Positions 50,214-61,125 of a DNA stretch of 64,000 nucleotides are shown here, in pieces (within the stretch, counting starts at the first letter, position 1; every line of letters begins with the position of its first letter). The DNA lies in contig JAJZHK010000007.1 of assembly GCA_021804565.1 (NCBI GenBank), positions 1-64,000 on the forward strand. Direction: 5' to 3'. Source of the DNA: Pseudomonadota bacterium. Lineage in GTDB: Bacteria > Pseudomonadota > Gammaproteobacteria > Pseudomonadales > Moraxellaceae. Below the pieces are notes generated by a model. That model was not told where the DNA came from. It saw nothing but the letters and a program-made list of their open reading frames with translations, and searched no databases. The translations under genes and the position numbers were made by a program.

Positions 50214-50552
50214 ATGCCACAAATCATTATCCTGCCGCATGCGGAGATCTGCCCGCAGGGGGCGGTGTTGGAGGCCGAGTCCGGGGAGTCGATCTGTGAT
50301 GCCGCTTTGCGCGCTCACGTCGAGATCGAGCATGCCTGTGATCGTGCCTGTGCCTGCACCACCTGCCATGTCATCGTGCGTGAAGGCTATGACTCCTTGT
50401 CGGACATGGACGAGCTCGAGGCCGATCTTCTCGATCAGGCCTGGGGTCTGGAGCCTGACTCGCGCCTGTCTTGTCAGGCCAAGCTGGGTACGCAGGACCT
50501 GGTCGTGGAAATTCCGCGCTATAGTATCAACCATGCCAAAGAGCGTAGCTGA
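50214..50552 (+). CDS. fdx: ISC-type [2Fe-2S] ferredoxin
   Basis: Electron donor of the ISC machinery. 112 residues with cluster ligands C42, C48, C51 and C87 at the Escherichia coli Fdx positions (HACDRACACTTCHVIV and RLSCQAK). Starts four bases after the hscA stop. It is the last isc gene here: iscX, which normally follows, is absent, and ndk comes next after 110 bases. Confidence 0.95.
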   Translation: MPQIIILPHAEICPQGAVLEAESGESICDAALRAHVEIEHACDRACACTTCHVIVREGYDSLSDMDELEADLLDQAWGLEPDSRLSCQAKLGTQDLVVEIPRYSINHAKERS

Positions 50553-50586
50553 GCGCAGGATGGCCTGTCTTCCATCGGCAGGCATG

Positions 50587-50633
50587 AGGATTTTTGCATG
50601 AAGCATAGGATTTTTTGCAAACCTGCGTATAAT
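50587..50633 (+). promoter_or_regulatory. Candidate ndk promoter with an upstream direct repeat
   Basis: TATAAT at 50628-50633 is a consensus -10 box, 30 bases before the ndk start; the -35 region is poor. Just upstream, AGGATTTTTGCA (50587) recurs as AGGATTTTTTGCA (50607), 20 bases apart, i.e. on the same face of the helix, which may be a regulator site. An imperfect hairpin GCCTGTC/GGCAGGC at about 50563-50583 could end the isc transcript. Confidence 0.45.
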
Positions 50634-50662
50634 CGCGGCTTTCTCGAGCAGGAGTCCTTATC

Positions 50663-51094
50663 ATGGCGCTAGAACGTACTTTGTCTATCATCAAGCCCGA
50701 TGCCGTCGCCAAAAATGTCGTCGGCGACATCATCGGCCGCTTTGAAAAGGCCGGATTGCGTGTGGTGGCGGCTCGCATGATGCAGCTGTCGCGGGCCCAG
50801 GCGGAAGGTTTCTACGCCGAACATGCGGCGCGTCCCTTCTTTCCTGACCTGGTGGCTTTCATGATTTCAGGCCCGGTCTTGGTTCAGGTCCTGGAAGGTG
50901 AAGATGCGGTGGCCTGCAATCGTGATCTGATGGGCGCCACCGATCCTAAAAAAGCGGCGCCCGGCACGCTACGCGCTGATTTTGCTCAGAGCATCGATGA
51001 GAATGCTGTGCATGGCTCTGACTCACCGGCTTCTGCTGCACGTGAGATTGCCTATTTCTTCAGTGCTCTGGAGCTGTGTCCCCGCCTGCGTTAA
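50663..51094 (+). CDS. ndk: Nucleoside diphosphate kinase
   Basis: Balances nucleoside triphosphate pools by phosphate transfer through a histidine. 143 residues with [16 protein letters not shown] and the phosphorylated H117 in [14 protein letters not shown] precedes the ATG. Location between fdx and rlmN matches Pseudomonas, except for the missing iscX. Confidence 0.97.
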   Translation: MALERTLSIIKPDAVAKNVVGDIIGRFEKAGLRVVAARMMQLSRAQAEGFYAEHAARPFFPDLVAFMISGPVLVQVLEGEDAVACNRDLMGATDPKKAAPGTLRADFAQSIDENAVHGSDSPASAAREIAYFFSALELCPRLR

Positions 51095-51120
51095 GGTCGG
51101 GTCTCAGGAGGTTCTGTGCG

Positions 51121-52260
51121 ATGGGCGATGATGCGGGTCGCAAGGTCAATCTGCTAGGTTTGACCCTGACCGAGCTCGAGAGTTTTTTTCTTGAGCTGGG
51201 TGAGGCCCGTTTTCGTGCCCAGCAGGTGATGAAATGGGTGCACCAACGCGGTGTCGACGACTTCGCTGCGATGACCGATATCGCCAAACCCTTGCGTCAG
51301 CGACTGGCGGCCGTGGCCGAGGTCAGGCTGCCGCACGTCGTCTACGAGCACACCGCCAGTGACGGTACGCGCAAATGGGTGTTGGAGTTGGCCGATGGTG
51401 CGCGTGTCGAGACCGTTCTCATCCCCGATGGGGAGCGGCGTACCCTTTGTGTGTCCTCGCAGGTCGGTTGCGCCCTGGACTGCAAGTTTTGCTCGACCGG
51501 CAAGCAGGGTTTTCAGCGTGACCTGAGCACCGCCGAGATCATCGGTCAGCTGGCCATCGCCAGCCGCAGTGATCCTATGGGAGCTGCGCGGGCGGTCAGC
51601 AATGTCGTCATGATGGGCATGGGCGAGCCACTGCTCAATTACGATCAGCTCCTGCCGGCTTTGCAGATCATGCTGGATGACTGGGCCTACGGTCTTTCCA
51701 AGCGCCGTGTCACGGTGTCGACCTCGGGGATCGTGCCGATGATAGACCGGCTCGGTGAAGATATCGATGTCGCCCTGGCCGTCTCCTTGCATGCCAGCAA
51801 TGACGAGCTGCGTGATCAGCTGGTGCCGGTCAATCGCAAATACCCCATGGCTGAGCTGGCGGCGGCCTGTCGACGTTATTTGGCGCGTCACCAGTCCAAT
51901 GAGCTGGGGCGTCGTCGGATCACCATGGAATATGTGATGCTGGCCGGCGTCAATGACCAGCCCGAGCACGCCCGGCAGTTGTTGCGCTATCTGGCCGCGG
52001 TGCCGAGCAAGGTGAATCTGATTCCCTTTAACCCTTTCCCGCACGCACCTTACGAGCGTTCTTCACGCTCAGCCATCCTGGCTTTTCAGAAAATACTGGT
52101 GGATGCCGGAATGATCTGCACGATACGCACCACCCGCGGCGATGATATCGATGCGGCGTGTGGGCAACTGGTCGGGCAGGTTGAAGACAGAACCCGGCGC
52201 TCTCAGCGCTGGGCACAGCAGATCCTTCAGGAACGCGAGATATTCAGGAGGTCCTCATGA
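51121..52260 (+). CDS. rlmN: 23S rRNA/tRNA adenine-C2 methyltransferase RlmN
   Basis: Radical-SAM enzyme that methylates A2503 of 23S rRNA and A37 of some tRNAs. 379 residues; the [4Fe-4S] cysteines are C117, C121 and C124 (CALDCKFC), and the methyl-carrying C347 is in [18 protein letters not shown] and [13 protein letters not shown] are also typical. AGGAGG is eight bases before the ATG. Overlaps pilF (ATGA), an established order. Confidence 0.96.
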   Translation: MGDDAGRKVNLLGLTLTELESFFLELGEARFRAQQVMKWVHQRGVDDFAAMTDIAKPLRQRLAAVAEVRLPHVVYEHTASDGTRKWVLELADGARVETVLIPDGERRTLCVSSQVGCALDCKFCSTGKQGFQRDLSTAEIIGQLAIASRSDPMGAARAVSNVVMMGMGEPLLNYDQLLPALQIMLDDWAYGLSKRRVTVSTSGIVPMIDRLGEDIDVALAVSLHASNDELRDQLVPVNRKYPMAELAAACRRYLARHQSNELGRRRITMEYVMLAGVNDQPEHARQLLRYLAAVPSKVNLIPFNPFPHAPYERSSRSAILAFQKILVDAGMICTIRTTRGDDIDAACGQLVGQVEDRTRRSQRWAQQILQEREIFRRSS

Positions 52261-53027
52261 AGCGTGTCTTGTTGTTGGTCGTGGCTATCGCGGGGCTGAG
52301 TGCCTGTGTCGTGCAGCCTTTGCCCTCGGATAAGACGAATTTCATGGAGGCGGCGCGTACGCGCAACGCCATCGCCCTGCAGTATCTGCAAATGGGCGAC
52401 CTGGCCAAGGCCGAAGGCGAACTCAATGCCGCCATCAAGCTCGATCCGCACCTGCCCCAGCTGTATAACAGTCTGGGTCTGATGTACGAGCAGGAGCATG
52501 ATCCGCACAACGCCGATAGGAATTATCGCCGCGCCCTGCGTATGGACAGCGATAATGGCCAGTTTCATGTCGATTACGGTGGATTTCTCTATCGTCAGGG
52601 GCACTTCAAGGCGGCGTGTGAGCATTTTCAGCAGGCCGCGGAGAATCTCGACTATGATCGCCGTGATGCCGCTTACGAAAACCTGGGTCTGTGCGATGAG
52701 CAGCTGCATGACAATGCGCTTGCCGGCCAGGCCTTCCAGCGTGCTTTGGCGCTGAACTCCAATTTGCCCATGGCCACCTTGGAATACGCCGATCTGCTTT
52801 TTGAGCAGGGCGACGTGGTGCGCGCTCAGCGGGGCTACGTGCACTTTCTCGAGCTGATCAAGAAACAGCCGCAAAGCGCCCGCAGCCTGTGGCTGGGGAT
52901 ACGACTGGCACGGCTGCGAGGCGATGCCCAGGCCGAGGCTGGGTATGCCCAGGCCCTGCAAAAGCAGTATCCGCAGAGTCCGGAGTATGCTCTTTATCAA
53001 CAATCAATCAACGCGCATCACCCTTAA
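52257..53027 (+). CDS. pilF: Type IV pilus biogenesis lipoprotein PilF (PilW)
   Basis: Pilotin needed for secretin (PilQ) assembly in the outer membrane. 256 residues: lipoprotein signal with LSAC (cysteine about 17) and six tetratricopeptide-like helices ([27 protein letters not shown] is the first repeat region, positions about 37-65). Translationally coupled to rlmN. Indicates that the organism makes type IV pili. Confidence 0.93.
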   Translation: MKRVLLLVVAIAGLSACVVQPLPSDKTNFMEAARTRNAIALQYLQMGDLAKAEGELNAAIKLDPHLPQLYNSLGLMYEQEHDPHNADRNYRRALRMDSDNGQFHVDYGGFLYRQGHFKAACEHFQQAAENLDYDRRDAAYENLGLCDEQLHDNALAGQAFQRALALNSNLPMATLEYADLLFEQGDVVRAQRGYVHFLELIKKQPQSARSLWLGIRLARLRGDAQAEAGYAQALQKQYPQSPEYALYQQSINAHHP

Positions 53028-53043
53028 GGCTAGAGGTCGCGCC

Positions 53044-54042
53044 ATGGATACGCTCAATAGCAACGATACACAGCAACGTGATGAAGCCCAGTCCTTTCTC
53101 AATTTTTTGCCGGGACAAAGGCTTAAAAGAGCGCGTGAGCTGCATGGTCTGAGCATGGAAGAGGTGGCGCGCGCCCTCAATCTGTCTTTGCGCTTCATCG
53201 AGGCGATCGAGCAGGACCGCTATGACCTGCTGCCTGAACCGGTGTTCGTGCGTGGCTATATGCGTTCTTATGCGCGTCTGCTCAAGCTCGATGATGGCGA
53301 CGTGGCGGCCAAGTTTGATCAGGCCCTGGAGTCGCGTAAGGGGGTGCTGCAAGAAGGTGAGACGCCCGTCAAAAAGCCGATGATTCATCGTCAGCAGGTG
53401 TCGCGCATCGCCTGGTTGAGTTCCATCGCCCTGGTCGTGGCGATGTTGGCGGGTGGCTTCATCTGGTCCTTGCGTGAAGACGTCGATCACCCTGAGGTGG
53501 CCTTGCCGATGCCCCCTCATCCGGCTGCCCCGGTCAGCGCCGCCCCCGTACCGGTTCCGCTCAGCGCCACCCCGGTTCAAGCTGTGCTGGCGACGGTGAC
53601 GCCGCCGCAGGTGACGACGGCGGCCCCCCAGGCAGCCCCCCAGGCCCAGCCTGTGCTGCCTGCACCCGCATCGCCTGCCGTCACGCCGGCGCAGCAAGCG
53701 ATGACGCCACCTGCGCCACCTGCGCCACCGGCATCACCGGCATCACCGGCGCATGAGGTGGTGACGGCGTCCGCAGCGAGTGAGCCGCCGGCAGCCACGA
53801 CAGCATCCGCAGCACAGCTCAAGGTGAGTGCTGACGCCTGGGTACAGATCAAGGACGCCAACACCGGCAAAGTCCTGTTCAGCGGATTGCAGCATCCTGG
53901 TACCCTGGCTTTGCCGGGCTCGGGGCCCTGGCGTTTGCGTATAGGCAATGCGCAGGCGGTCAGCCTGTCGAAGGCGGGGCAGGCGATCGACATGACGCCC
54001 TATACCCGTGATCATGTGGCCACATTGACCCTGCAACCTTGA
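53044..54042 (+). CDS. rodZ: Cytoskeleton protein RodZ
   Basis: Links MreB filaments to the cell-wall machinery. 332 residues: an N-terminal cytoplasmic helix-turn-helix (about 20-85, RLKRARELHGLSMEEVARAL), one membrane helix at 122-143, a long proline/alanine-rich periplasmic linker (about 155-255), and a C-terminal DUF4115 beta domain (ADAWVQIKDANTGKVLFSG). The ATG at 53044 is the conserved start. The linker contains 9-base DNA repeats. Confidence 0.93.
   Translation: MDTLNSNDTQQRDEAQSFLNFLPGQRLKRARELHGLSMEEVARALNLSLRFIEAIEQDRYDLLPEPVFVRGYMRSYARLLKLDDGDVAAKFDQALESRKGVLQEGETPVKKPMIHRQQVSRIAWLSSIALVVAMLAGGFIWSLREDVDHPEVALPMPPHPAAPVSAAPVPVPLSATPVQAVLATVTPPQVTTAAPQAAPQAQPVLPAPASPAVTPAQQAMTPPAPPAPPASPASPAHEVVTASAASEPPAATTASAAQLKVSADAWVQIKDANTGKVLFSGLQHPGTLALPGSGPWRLRIGNAQAVSLSKAGQAIDMTPYTRDHVATLTLQP
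53707..53751 (+). repeat. Five imperfect 9-bp tandem repeats inside rodZ
   Basis: Five consecutive 9-base units (CCACCTGCG twice, CCACCGGCA, then TCACCGGCA and TCACCGGCG) encode PPA PPA PPA SPA SPA-type steps in the proline-rich linker. Length can change in frame by slippage without affecting folded domains. Confidence 0.75.
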
Positions 54043-54051
54043 GGAATGACC

Positions 54052-55157
54052 GTGCATCATCCCAGTCCTATCAGCCGACGGGTTACGCGTAAAATATGGG
54101 TCGGCAAGGTGGCGGTCGGCGGTGATGCGCCGATCAGCGTGCAGACCATGACCAATACCGACACCTGTGATGTCGCAGCGACGGTGGCGCAGATCCGCCG
54201 TTGTGTCGATGCCGGTGCCGATATGGTGCGTATCTCCGTGCCCAGCATGGCGGCGGCGGAGGCTTTTGCTCAGATACGTCGCGAGGTCGACGTGCCTTTG
54301 ATCGCTGACATCCATTTTGATCATCGTATTGCCCTGGCGGCGGCACGTGCGGGCGCCGATTGCCTGCGCATCAATCCCGGCAACATCGGCAGTGACGACA
54401 AGGTGCGCGAGGTCGTTGACTGCGCACGTGATCGCGGTATCCCCCTGCGCATAGGCGTCAATGCCGGATCGCTGGAGAAGGATCTGCAGAAAAAATACGG
54501 AGAGCCGACCGGTGCCGCTCTGGTCGAATCGGCCATGCGCCATATCGACATCCTCGATCGCATGAACTTTCCTGACTTCAAGGTCAGCGTCAAGGCTTCC
54601 AATGTGTTTTTGACGCTCGATGCCTATCGCCAGCTGTCGGCACAGATCGAACAGCCCTTGCATCTGGGGGTGACCGAGGCTGGCGTGTTTCGCTCAGGCA
54701 CGGTCAAGTCGGCGGTGGCCTTGGGGGCTTTGTTGCTCGAGGGCATCGGTGATACCTTGCGTATTTCCCTGGCCGCACCGCCTGAGGATGAGGTCAAGGT
54801 CGGTTTTGACCTGCTCAAGTCGTTGGGCCTGCGCTCGAAAGGGATCAACTTCATCGCTTGCCCGAGCTGCTCGCGTCAGGAGTTCGATGTCATCAAGGTG
54901 ATGAATGAGCTGGAGGCACGTCTTGAGGATGTGCGCGAGGCGATGGACGTCGCGGTGATCGGGTGCAAGGTCAATGGCCCGGGCGAAGCCAAGGAGGCCG
55001 ATATCGGTGTCTGTGGGGCGAGCCCACGCAGTCTCGTCTATAGTGGCGGGGAAAAAAGTCATCTGATCGATACAGCAGGTATCGTCGATGAGGTGGAGCG
55101 CATGGTGCGTGCGCGTCTGGCCGCCTCGTCACGGGTCATCCTGCGCACAGGAGCGTC

Positions 55158-55161
<4 letters not shown>
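54052..55161 (+). CDS. ispG: 4-hydroxy-3-methylbut-2-enyl diphosphate synthase IspG
   Basis: Penultimate step of the MEP isoprenoid pathway, a [4Fe-4S] reductase. With the GTG at 54052 the protein has 369 residues and the cluster cysteines fall at C270, C273 (CPSCSRQEF) and C305 ([10 protein letters not shown]), identical to Escherichia coli numbering. GAGGA lies six bases before this GTG but directly touches an ATG at 54046, so the GTG is preferred. Follows rodZ and overlaps hisS by four bases. Confidence 0.95.
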
Positions 55162-56435
<1,274 letters not shown>

Positions 56436-56486
56436 GCTGAGCTCGCGAGGACGGGGACGAAGTGAATTCTATGAGGAGAGTTGGTC

Positions 56487-57182
56487 GTGAGCCAGTATAG
56501 CGAAGAAGAACAGATCGAGACCTTGAAGCAGCTGTGGAATGACTATGGCAATGCCTTGCTGACGGTCCTGTTGGTCGCTGCTTTGGGATTTGCCGCTTGG
56601 CGACTCTGGCAGCGCCATGAAAATCAGCAGGCCCTGGAGGCGGCGACGCGTTATCAGCATGTGCTGATGGATGCCCAGGCCGCGCAACAGGCGCAAGGCG
56701 ATCAGAGCAAAGCGGCGAACACCTTGTTCCAGTCGGATGCACAGCAGCTGCTGACGGCGATGCCCGATAGCGCTTACGCGGCGCTCACCCGTCTGCTCCT
56801 GGCCCAGACAGCGGTCAGCCATGCCGACATGATCGAGGCCGACCGGCAGCTGACCCAGCTGCTTGAGCACCATCCGGCGGCGGATCTGGCGGCCATCGCC
56901 CGTCTGCGTCTGGCTCAGGTCAAACTGGCCGAGCAGCAGGTGCCGGCTGCCCTGAGCGTGCTTGATCAGGTCCAGGGTGCCGCATATGCGGCATCGGTGG
57001 CCGAGTTGCGTGGCGATGCTTATGTGCAGATGAACCGCAGTGATGACGCCCGGCGCGCCTATACCCAGGCCCGTGATCTGATCCATGCCGCTCATCAGAG
57101 CCCGCGTCCCTTGCTGGAGATGAAGATGGCTGACCTTGGCGTGCGCCCAGCACCCGTCGATGCGGGAGCTGTCACGCAGTGA
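56487..57182 (+). CDS. yfgM: YfgM family tetratricopeptide membrane protein
   Basis: 231 residues; one N-terminal membrane helix (about 22-42: NALLTVLLVAALGFAAWRLW) followed by a periplasmic TPR-like helical domain. YfgM associates with the SecYEG translocon and chaperones exported proteins, and sits before bamB in many gammaproteobacteria, as here. The GTG at 56487 is favoured by GAGGAGAG six bases upstream; a TTG two codons earlier is too close to it. Confidence 0.9.
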   Translation: MSQYSEEEQIETLKQLWNDYGNALLTVLLVAALGFAAWRLWQRHENQQALEAATRYQHVLMDAQAAQQAQGDQSKAANTLFQSDAQQLLTAMPDSAYAALTRLLLAQTAVSHADMIEADRQLTQLLEHHPAADLAAIARLRLAQVKLAEQQVPAALSVLDQVQGAAYAASVAELRGDAYVQMNRSDDARRAYTQARDLIHAAHQSPRPLLEMKMADLGVRPAPVDAGAVTQ

Positions 57183-58339
57183 TGTTTTTATCGCGTTTAC
57201 TGGCGCTGCTGCTGCTGGTGCTGCTGGCCGCCTGTAATTCAGAGCGCCCCAAAGAGGTGAAGGCCAGCCCTCTGCCGGCGGTGTCCCACCCGGCTTGGCG
57301 TATCGTCAAGGATCACTCGTTCAAAGTCGGGCAGGGCAGTGGCGAAGAGTTTGTGCTCCTGCGTCCGGCTTTCAGTGCCCGCTCGATGCTGGCGGCCTCG
57401 GCCGATGGCTGGGTGCAGTCCATGGACAGGCAAAGCGGTCGCCGGCAGTGGCGTCGGCAGATCAAGGCGCACTTGAGTGCCGGTGTCGCCGTCGGCTACG
57501 GGATCGTGGTCGTCGGATCGCGTGATGGATTTGTGTGGGCCTTGGCCGAAAGCGATGGGCACATCCTCTGGAAGACAGCACTGAGCTCAGCGCCGGTGTC
57601 CTTGCCGCAGCTGTCGGCGCAGCATCTTTTCGTGGCCGGCAACGACGGCAGCATCGTCGCTCTCGATCCGCAGACCGGCAAGCTTCAGTGGACCAGTTTG
57701 AGTGACGTGCCTTCGCTGACCCTGCGCGGCATGTCGACGCCTATCCTGCTTGATCATGAGCTCATCCAGGGTTTGGGCAATGGTCGTCTGCAGGCCCTCG
57801 ACCCAGAGACGGGCCAGCTGATCTGGGATACCCAGCTGGGCGATAACGAGGGGCGCACCGAGATACAGCGCATGAATGACGTCGACGGTGATCCGGCCTA
57901 TGACGCCGACACCTTGTACGCTGTGAGCTACCACGGCGGGCTCGCCGCGCTCGATCCGCAGACCGGCAAGCACCGCTGGGACTACAAGATCTCCTCGTGG
58001 CAGTCACTGGCCGTGGGGCTGGGTAATGTCTACGTGGTCACCGAAAACAGCAGCATCGAGGCGATCGATACGCAGACCGGCAAGTCGGTCTGGAAGCAGG
58101 CAGGCCTGCGTGGCCGGCATATCACCGCGGCGGTGGTCGTCAAGGGGGTCCTGGTCGTGGCCGATGATCAGGGCTGGATCTTTGCCCTATCGCAAGTCGA
58201 TGGACACTGGCTGGCACGCGAGCATTTTTATCGTACCGATGGCGCGCTGTCGCCTTTGGTGGTCGATAACGACGAAATACTTTGGCAGACCCGCTCCGGG
58301 CGCGTTCTCGCCCTCCATCTGCGGCAGGTGCAGCCATGA
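57182..58339 (+). CDS. bamB: Outer-membrane assembly lipoprotein BamB
   Basis: Lipoprotein of the BAM complex that inserts beta-barrel proteins. 385 residues: signal ending in the lipobox LLAAC (cysteine about 18) and an eight-bladed PQQ-type propeller with repeated blades such as [17 protein letters not shown] and [20 protein letters not shown] at 57182 shares one base with the yfgM stop; a GTG one codon earlier is possible. Overlaps der by four bases. Confidence 0.94.
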   Translation: MFLSRLLALLLLVLLAACNSERPKEVKASPLPAVSHPAWRIVKDHSFKVGQGSGEEFVLLRPAFSARSMLAASADGWVQSMDRQSGRRQWRRQIKAHLSAGVAVGYGIVVVGSRDGFVWALAESDGHILWKTALSSAPVSLPQLSAQHLFVAGNDGSIVALDPQTGKLQWTSLSDVPSLTLRGMSTPILLDHELIQGLGNGRLQALDPETGQLIWDTQLGDNEGRTEIQRMNDVDGDPAYDADTLYAVSYHGGLAALDPQTGKHRWDYKISSWQSLAVGLGNVYVVTENSSIEAIDTQTGKSVWKQAGLRGRHITAAVVVKGVLVVADDQGWIFALSQVDGHWLAREHFYRTDGALSPLVVDNDEILWQTRSGRVLALHLRQVQP

Positions 58340-59724
58340 AGCCGGTGATCGCTCTTATCGGTCGTCCCAATGTCGGGAAATCAACCCTCTTCAATCAGAT
58401 GACGCGGACGCGTGATGCGCTGGTTGCCGACTTTCCCGGACTGACGCGGGACCGCAAGTATGGTCATGGGCAGCTCGATGAGCATGCTTACATCGTCATC
58501 GATACCGGTGGCCTCGGTGAGGGTGAGGTAGGCGTGGAAACCGGCATGGCCGAGCAGTCACGAGCGGCCATACGTGAAGCTGACATCCTGTTTTTCATGG
58601 TCGATGCCCGTGCCGGCCTGACGCCGGCAGATCTGGCCCTGGCCGAAGAGCTGCGCGCCGTGGAAAAGCGTGTGGTGCTGGTGGTCAACAAGACCGACGG
58701 CATGGACATCGACGCCGGTATGGCGGAGTTCTATGTTCTCGGCTTCAAGGACCAGTTCGCTATCGCTGCCAGTCATGGCCGGGGCGTGCATCATCTGCTC
58801 GAAAACGTTCTTGCCGGCCTGCCGCCGGAGACGGTAGCCGACGCCGAAAGCGCTCCAGGCATACGTATCGCTGTTGTTGGCCGACCCAATGTCGGCAAGT
58901 CGACCCTGGTCAATCGCCTGCTCGGTGAAGACCGGGTTGTGGTCTACGATATGCCAGGCACCACCCGGGACAGCATCTACATCCCCTTCGAACGGCGCGG
59001 CAAGACCTACACGCTCATCGATACCGCCGGGGTACGCCGACGTGGCCGAGTCGATGAGGTGGTCGAGAAGTTTTCGGTGGTCAAGACGCTGCAGGCGATC
59101 AAAGATGCCCACGTGGTGTTGATGGTGCTCGACGCGCGTGAGGGCATCGTTGACCAGGACCTGCATCTGCTCGGATACGCGCTGGAAGCTGGACGGGCCC
59201 TGGTGCTGGCCATCAACAAATGGGATGGCATGGAAGAGTACGACAAGCAGTTGGTGCATCTGGCCATGCAGAGGCGTCTGGGTTTTGTCGACTTTGTGCG
59301 CACGCACTTCATTTCCGCGCGTCATGGTACCGGGGTCGGTGACCTGTACGCGTCGATACATCGTGCTTATGACGCTGCGGCGGTGCGCGTCAGTGCCTCG
59401 CAGATCACCCAGCTTGTCGAGGATGCCATGGAAGCCCATCAACCGCCTCTGGTGCGGGGGCGTCGCATCAAGCTGCGCTATGGTCACATGGGCGGCAATT
59501 TCCCGCCGACGTTTGTCTTCCATGGCAACCAGACGGAAGCGATCCCGGCGGCCTATCGCCGCTATTTGGAAAATGTGTTCCGTAAGGCGCTGAAACTGGA
59601 GGGGACGCCTCTGCGCATGGAGTTCAAAACCGGCGACAACCCTTACAAGGACAAGGGTCAGCAGCTCAGCGAGCGGCAGATACAAAAGCGCAAGCGGCTC
59701 ATGCGTTATGTGAAGCGTGGATAG
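58336..59724 (+). CDS. der: Ribosome-assembly GTPase Der (EngA)
   Basis: Double GTPase needed for 50S ribosome maturation. 462 residues with two G domains, each with GRPNVGKST (first at 8-16, second near 180), DTGGLGEG and DTAGVRRRG switch regions, and NKTDG / NKWDG specificity motifs, then a KH-like C-terminal domain. The ATG at 58336 lies inside the bamB stop. Last gene of the long rightward stretch. Confidence 0.97.
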   Translation: MKPVIALIGRPNVGKSTLFNQMTRTRDALVADFPGLTRDRKYGHGQLDEHAYIVIDTGGLGEGEVGVETGMAEQSRAAIREADILFFMVDARAGLTPADLALAEELRAVEKRVVLVVNKTDGMDIDAGMAEFYVLGFKDQFAIAASHGRGVHHLLENVLAGLPPETVADAESAPGIRIAVVGRPNVGKSTLVNRLLGEDRVVVYDMPGTTRDSIYIPFERRGKTYTLIDTAGVRRRGRVDEVVEKFSVVKTLQAIKDAHVVLMVLDAREGIVDQDLHLLGYALEAGRALVLAINKWDGMEEYDKQLVHLAMQRRLGFVDFVRTHFISARHGTGVGDLYASIHRAYDAAAVRVSASQITQLVEDAMEAHQPPLVRGRRIKLRYGHMGGNFPPTFVFHGNQTEAIPAAYRRYLENVFRKALKLEGTPLRMEFKTGDNPYKDKGQQLSERQIQKRKRLMRYVKRG

Positions 59725-59777
59725 TCGCGCAGCATGTCGGAAACTTGATCTGTACACGTTAGATTTGAGCACTATCG

Positions 59778-59786
59778 TGCTATCTT
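59778..59786 (+). promoter_or_regulatory. Candidate extended -10 element before the DUF445 gene
   Basis: TGCTATCTT (TG, one base, TATCTT) lies 83 bases before the DUF445 start in the 144-base gap after der. AGCAC and GTGCT around it form a short inverted repeat that overlaps the element. Confidence 0.3.
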
Positions 59787-59868
59787 ACTGAGCTTTATCT
59801 GACAACGGCCTCAGGGAAGCCACGGGCCGTGTCTATCGACGATAAACCCGGATTAAAAATGGAGCGGC

Positions 59869-61125
59869 GTGGGGGCTATGATCTGGAACAGCCTGCTGGC
59901 ATTTGGCCAAAGCATCTATCATTCGCATCAGCGAGAATTTTGGGCCTTCGTCAGTATCCCTCTGGTGGCCGCCACGGTGACTTGGGTGCACGTCTGGTTC
60001 GCCATGAAGATGGTGTTCTATCCGCTGGAGTTTGTCGGCATCTGGAAGCCCTGGCTGGGCTGGCAGGGCATCGTTCCACGCAAGGCTGGCAAGATGGCCG
60101 CCATCACGGTGGACAACACCCTGGCCAAGCTCGGCAGTCTTGATGAGGTTTTCCGGGAGATGGAGCCGGAGCTGATCGCTCGCCATATCAGCCGTGAGAT
60201 GCTCGCCAATGTCGAAGACTTCATCGACGAGATCATGAGCGAGCAGAACCGGGTGCTCTGGGAAAATATGCCCAATGTCATCAAGCGCCGCGTCTACGCC
60301 CGGGTTCGTCGGCAACTGCCCGAGATCATGGATCATCTGGTCCGCGATATGAGTGATAATATCGAAGACCTCATGGACCTCAAGCACATGGTGGTCGCCC
60401 GACTTGAGCAGGATAAGGGCCTGATGGTGAGAACCTTCCAGGAGGTGGGCAGTCACGAGATCCGTTTTGTGGTCAACGCCTCGCTATGGATAGGTCTGTT
60501 TTTTGGTTGTGTGCAGATGGTCTGCTGGCATTTCTGGCCCTACCGCTGGGGCTTGCCCCTGTATGGTGCTGCCCTGGGCTATCTGACCAACTGGGTGGCG
60601 ATCAATATGGTCTTTCGGCCGCTCAATCCTGTCTATATCGGGCCATGGCGCCTGCAAGGTGTCTTTCTCAAGCGTCAAAACGAGGTGGCTGAGAAGTTTG
60701 CTCAGCTGTCCACGGAAGAGATGATGACCATAGGTCACATCATGACCGAAATGATGACCGGCAAGCGTTCGGACCGGACCCGTGCCATGATCAAACGCCA
60801 TCTGACGCCGCTGCTCGAGGGTGGCGTGGTGCGTACGGCGATACAGCTGACGGTCGGGCCGCAAGGCTATGCCGACCTCAAGCGCACCGTCGTTGAGATG
60901 GCAACCCGCAAGTCGCTCGAGCCCTTGCAGGACCCCCAGTTCAACAAGGATCGTGCTGCGGTCATCGCCAGGATCTTCTCTACGCGCATGCGCGCCATGA
61001 GCTCTGCCGAGTTCCAGGATCTCTTGCGTCCGGCCTTTCAGGAGGACGAGTGGATCATCGTCGTCCTCGGCGGCATCTTCGGCTTTCTGGCCGGCTGGAT
61101 ACAGTTCATCGTTGGTTTTCAGTGA
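59869..61125 (+). CDS. DUF445 family membrane protein
   Basis: 418 residues; membrane segments at about 26-50, 205-240 and the extreme C-terminus (IIVVLGGIFGFLAGWIQFIVG), with long helical soluble regions between. KMVFYPLEFVGIWKPWLGWQGIVPRKAGKMA and AALGYLTNWVAINMVFRPL are the two related DUF445 signatures. The function of the family is unknown. The start may be the GTG at 59869 (GGAG four bases upstream) or the ATG at 59878. Its 3' end overlaps the convergent M23 gene by seven bases. Confidence 0.88.
   Translation: MGAMIWNSLLAFGQSIYHSHQREFWAFVSIPLVAATVTWVHVWFAMKMVFYPLEFVGIWKPWLGWQGIVPRKAGKMAAITVDNTLAKLGSLDEVFREMEPELIARHISREMLANVEDFIDEIMSEQNRVLWENMPNVIKRRVYARVRRQLPEIMDHLVRDMSDNIEDLMDLKHMVVARLEQDKGLMVRTFQEVGSHEIRFVVNASLWIGLFFGCVQMVCWHFWPYRWGLPLYGAALGYLTNWVAINMVFRPLNPVYIGPWRLQGVFLKRQNEVAEKFAQLSTEEMMTIGHIMTEMMTGKRSDRTRAMIKRHLTPLLEGGVVRTAIQLTVGPQGYADLKRTVVEMATRKSLEPLQDPQFNKDRAAVIARIFSTRMRAMSSAEFQDLLRPAFQEDEWIIVVLGGIFGFLAGWIQFIVGFQ

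Noticed and set aside
48161-50227. Leftward 688-codon reading frame antisense to hscA
   Set aside because: Mirrors the hscA codon pattern; no ribosome-binding site or domain signature.
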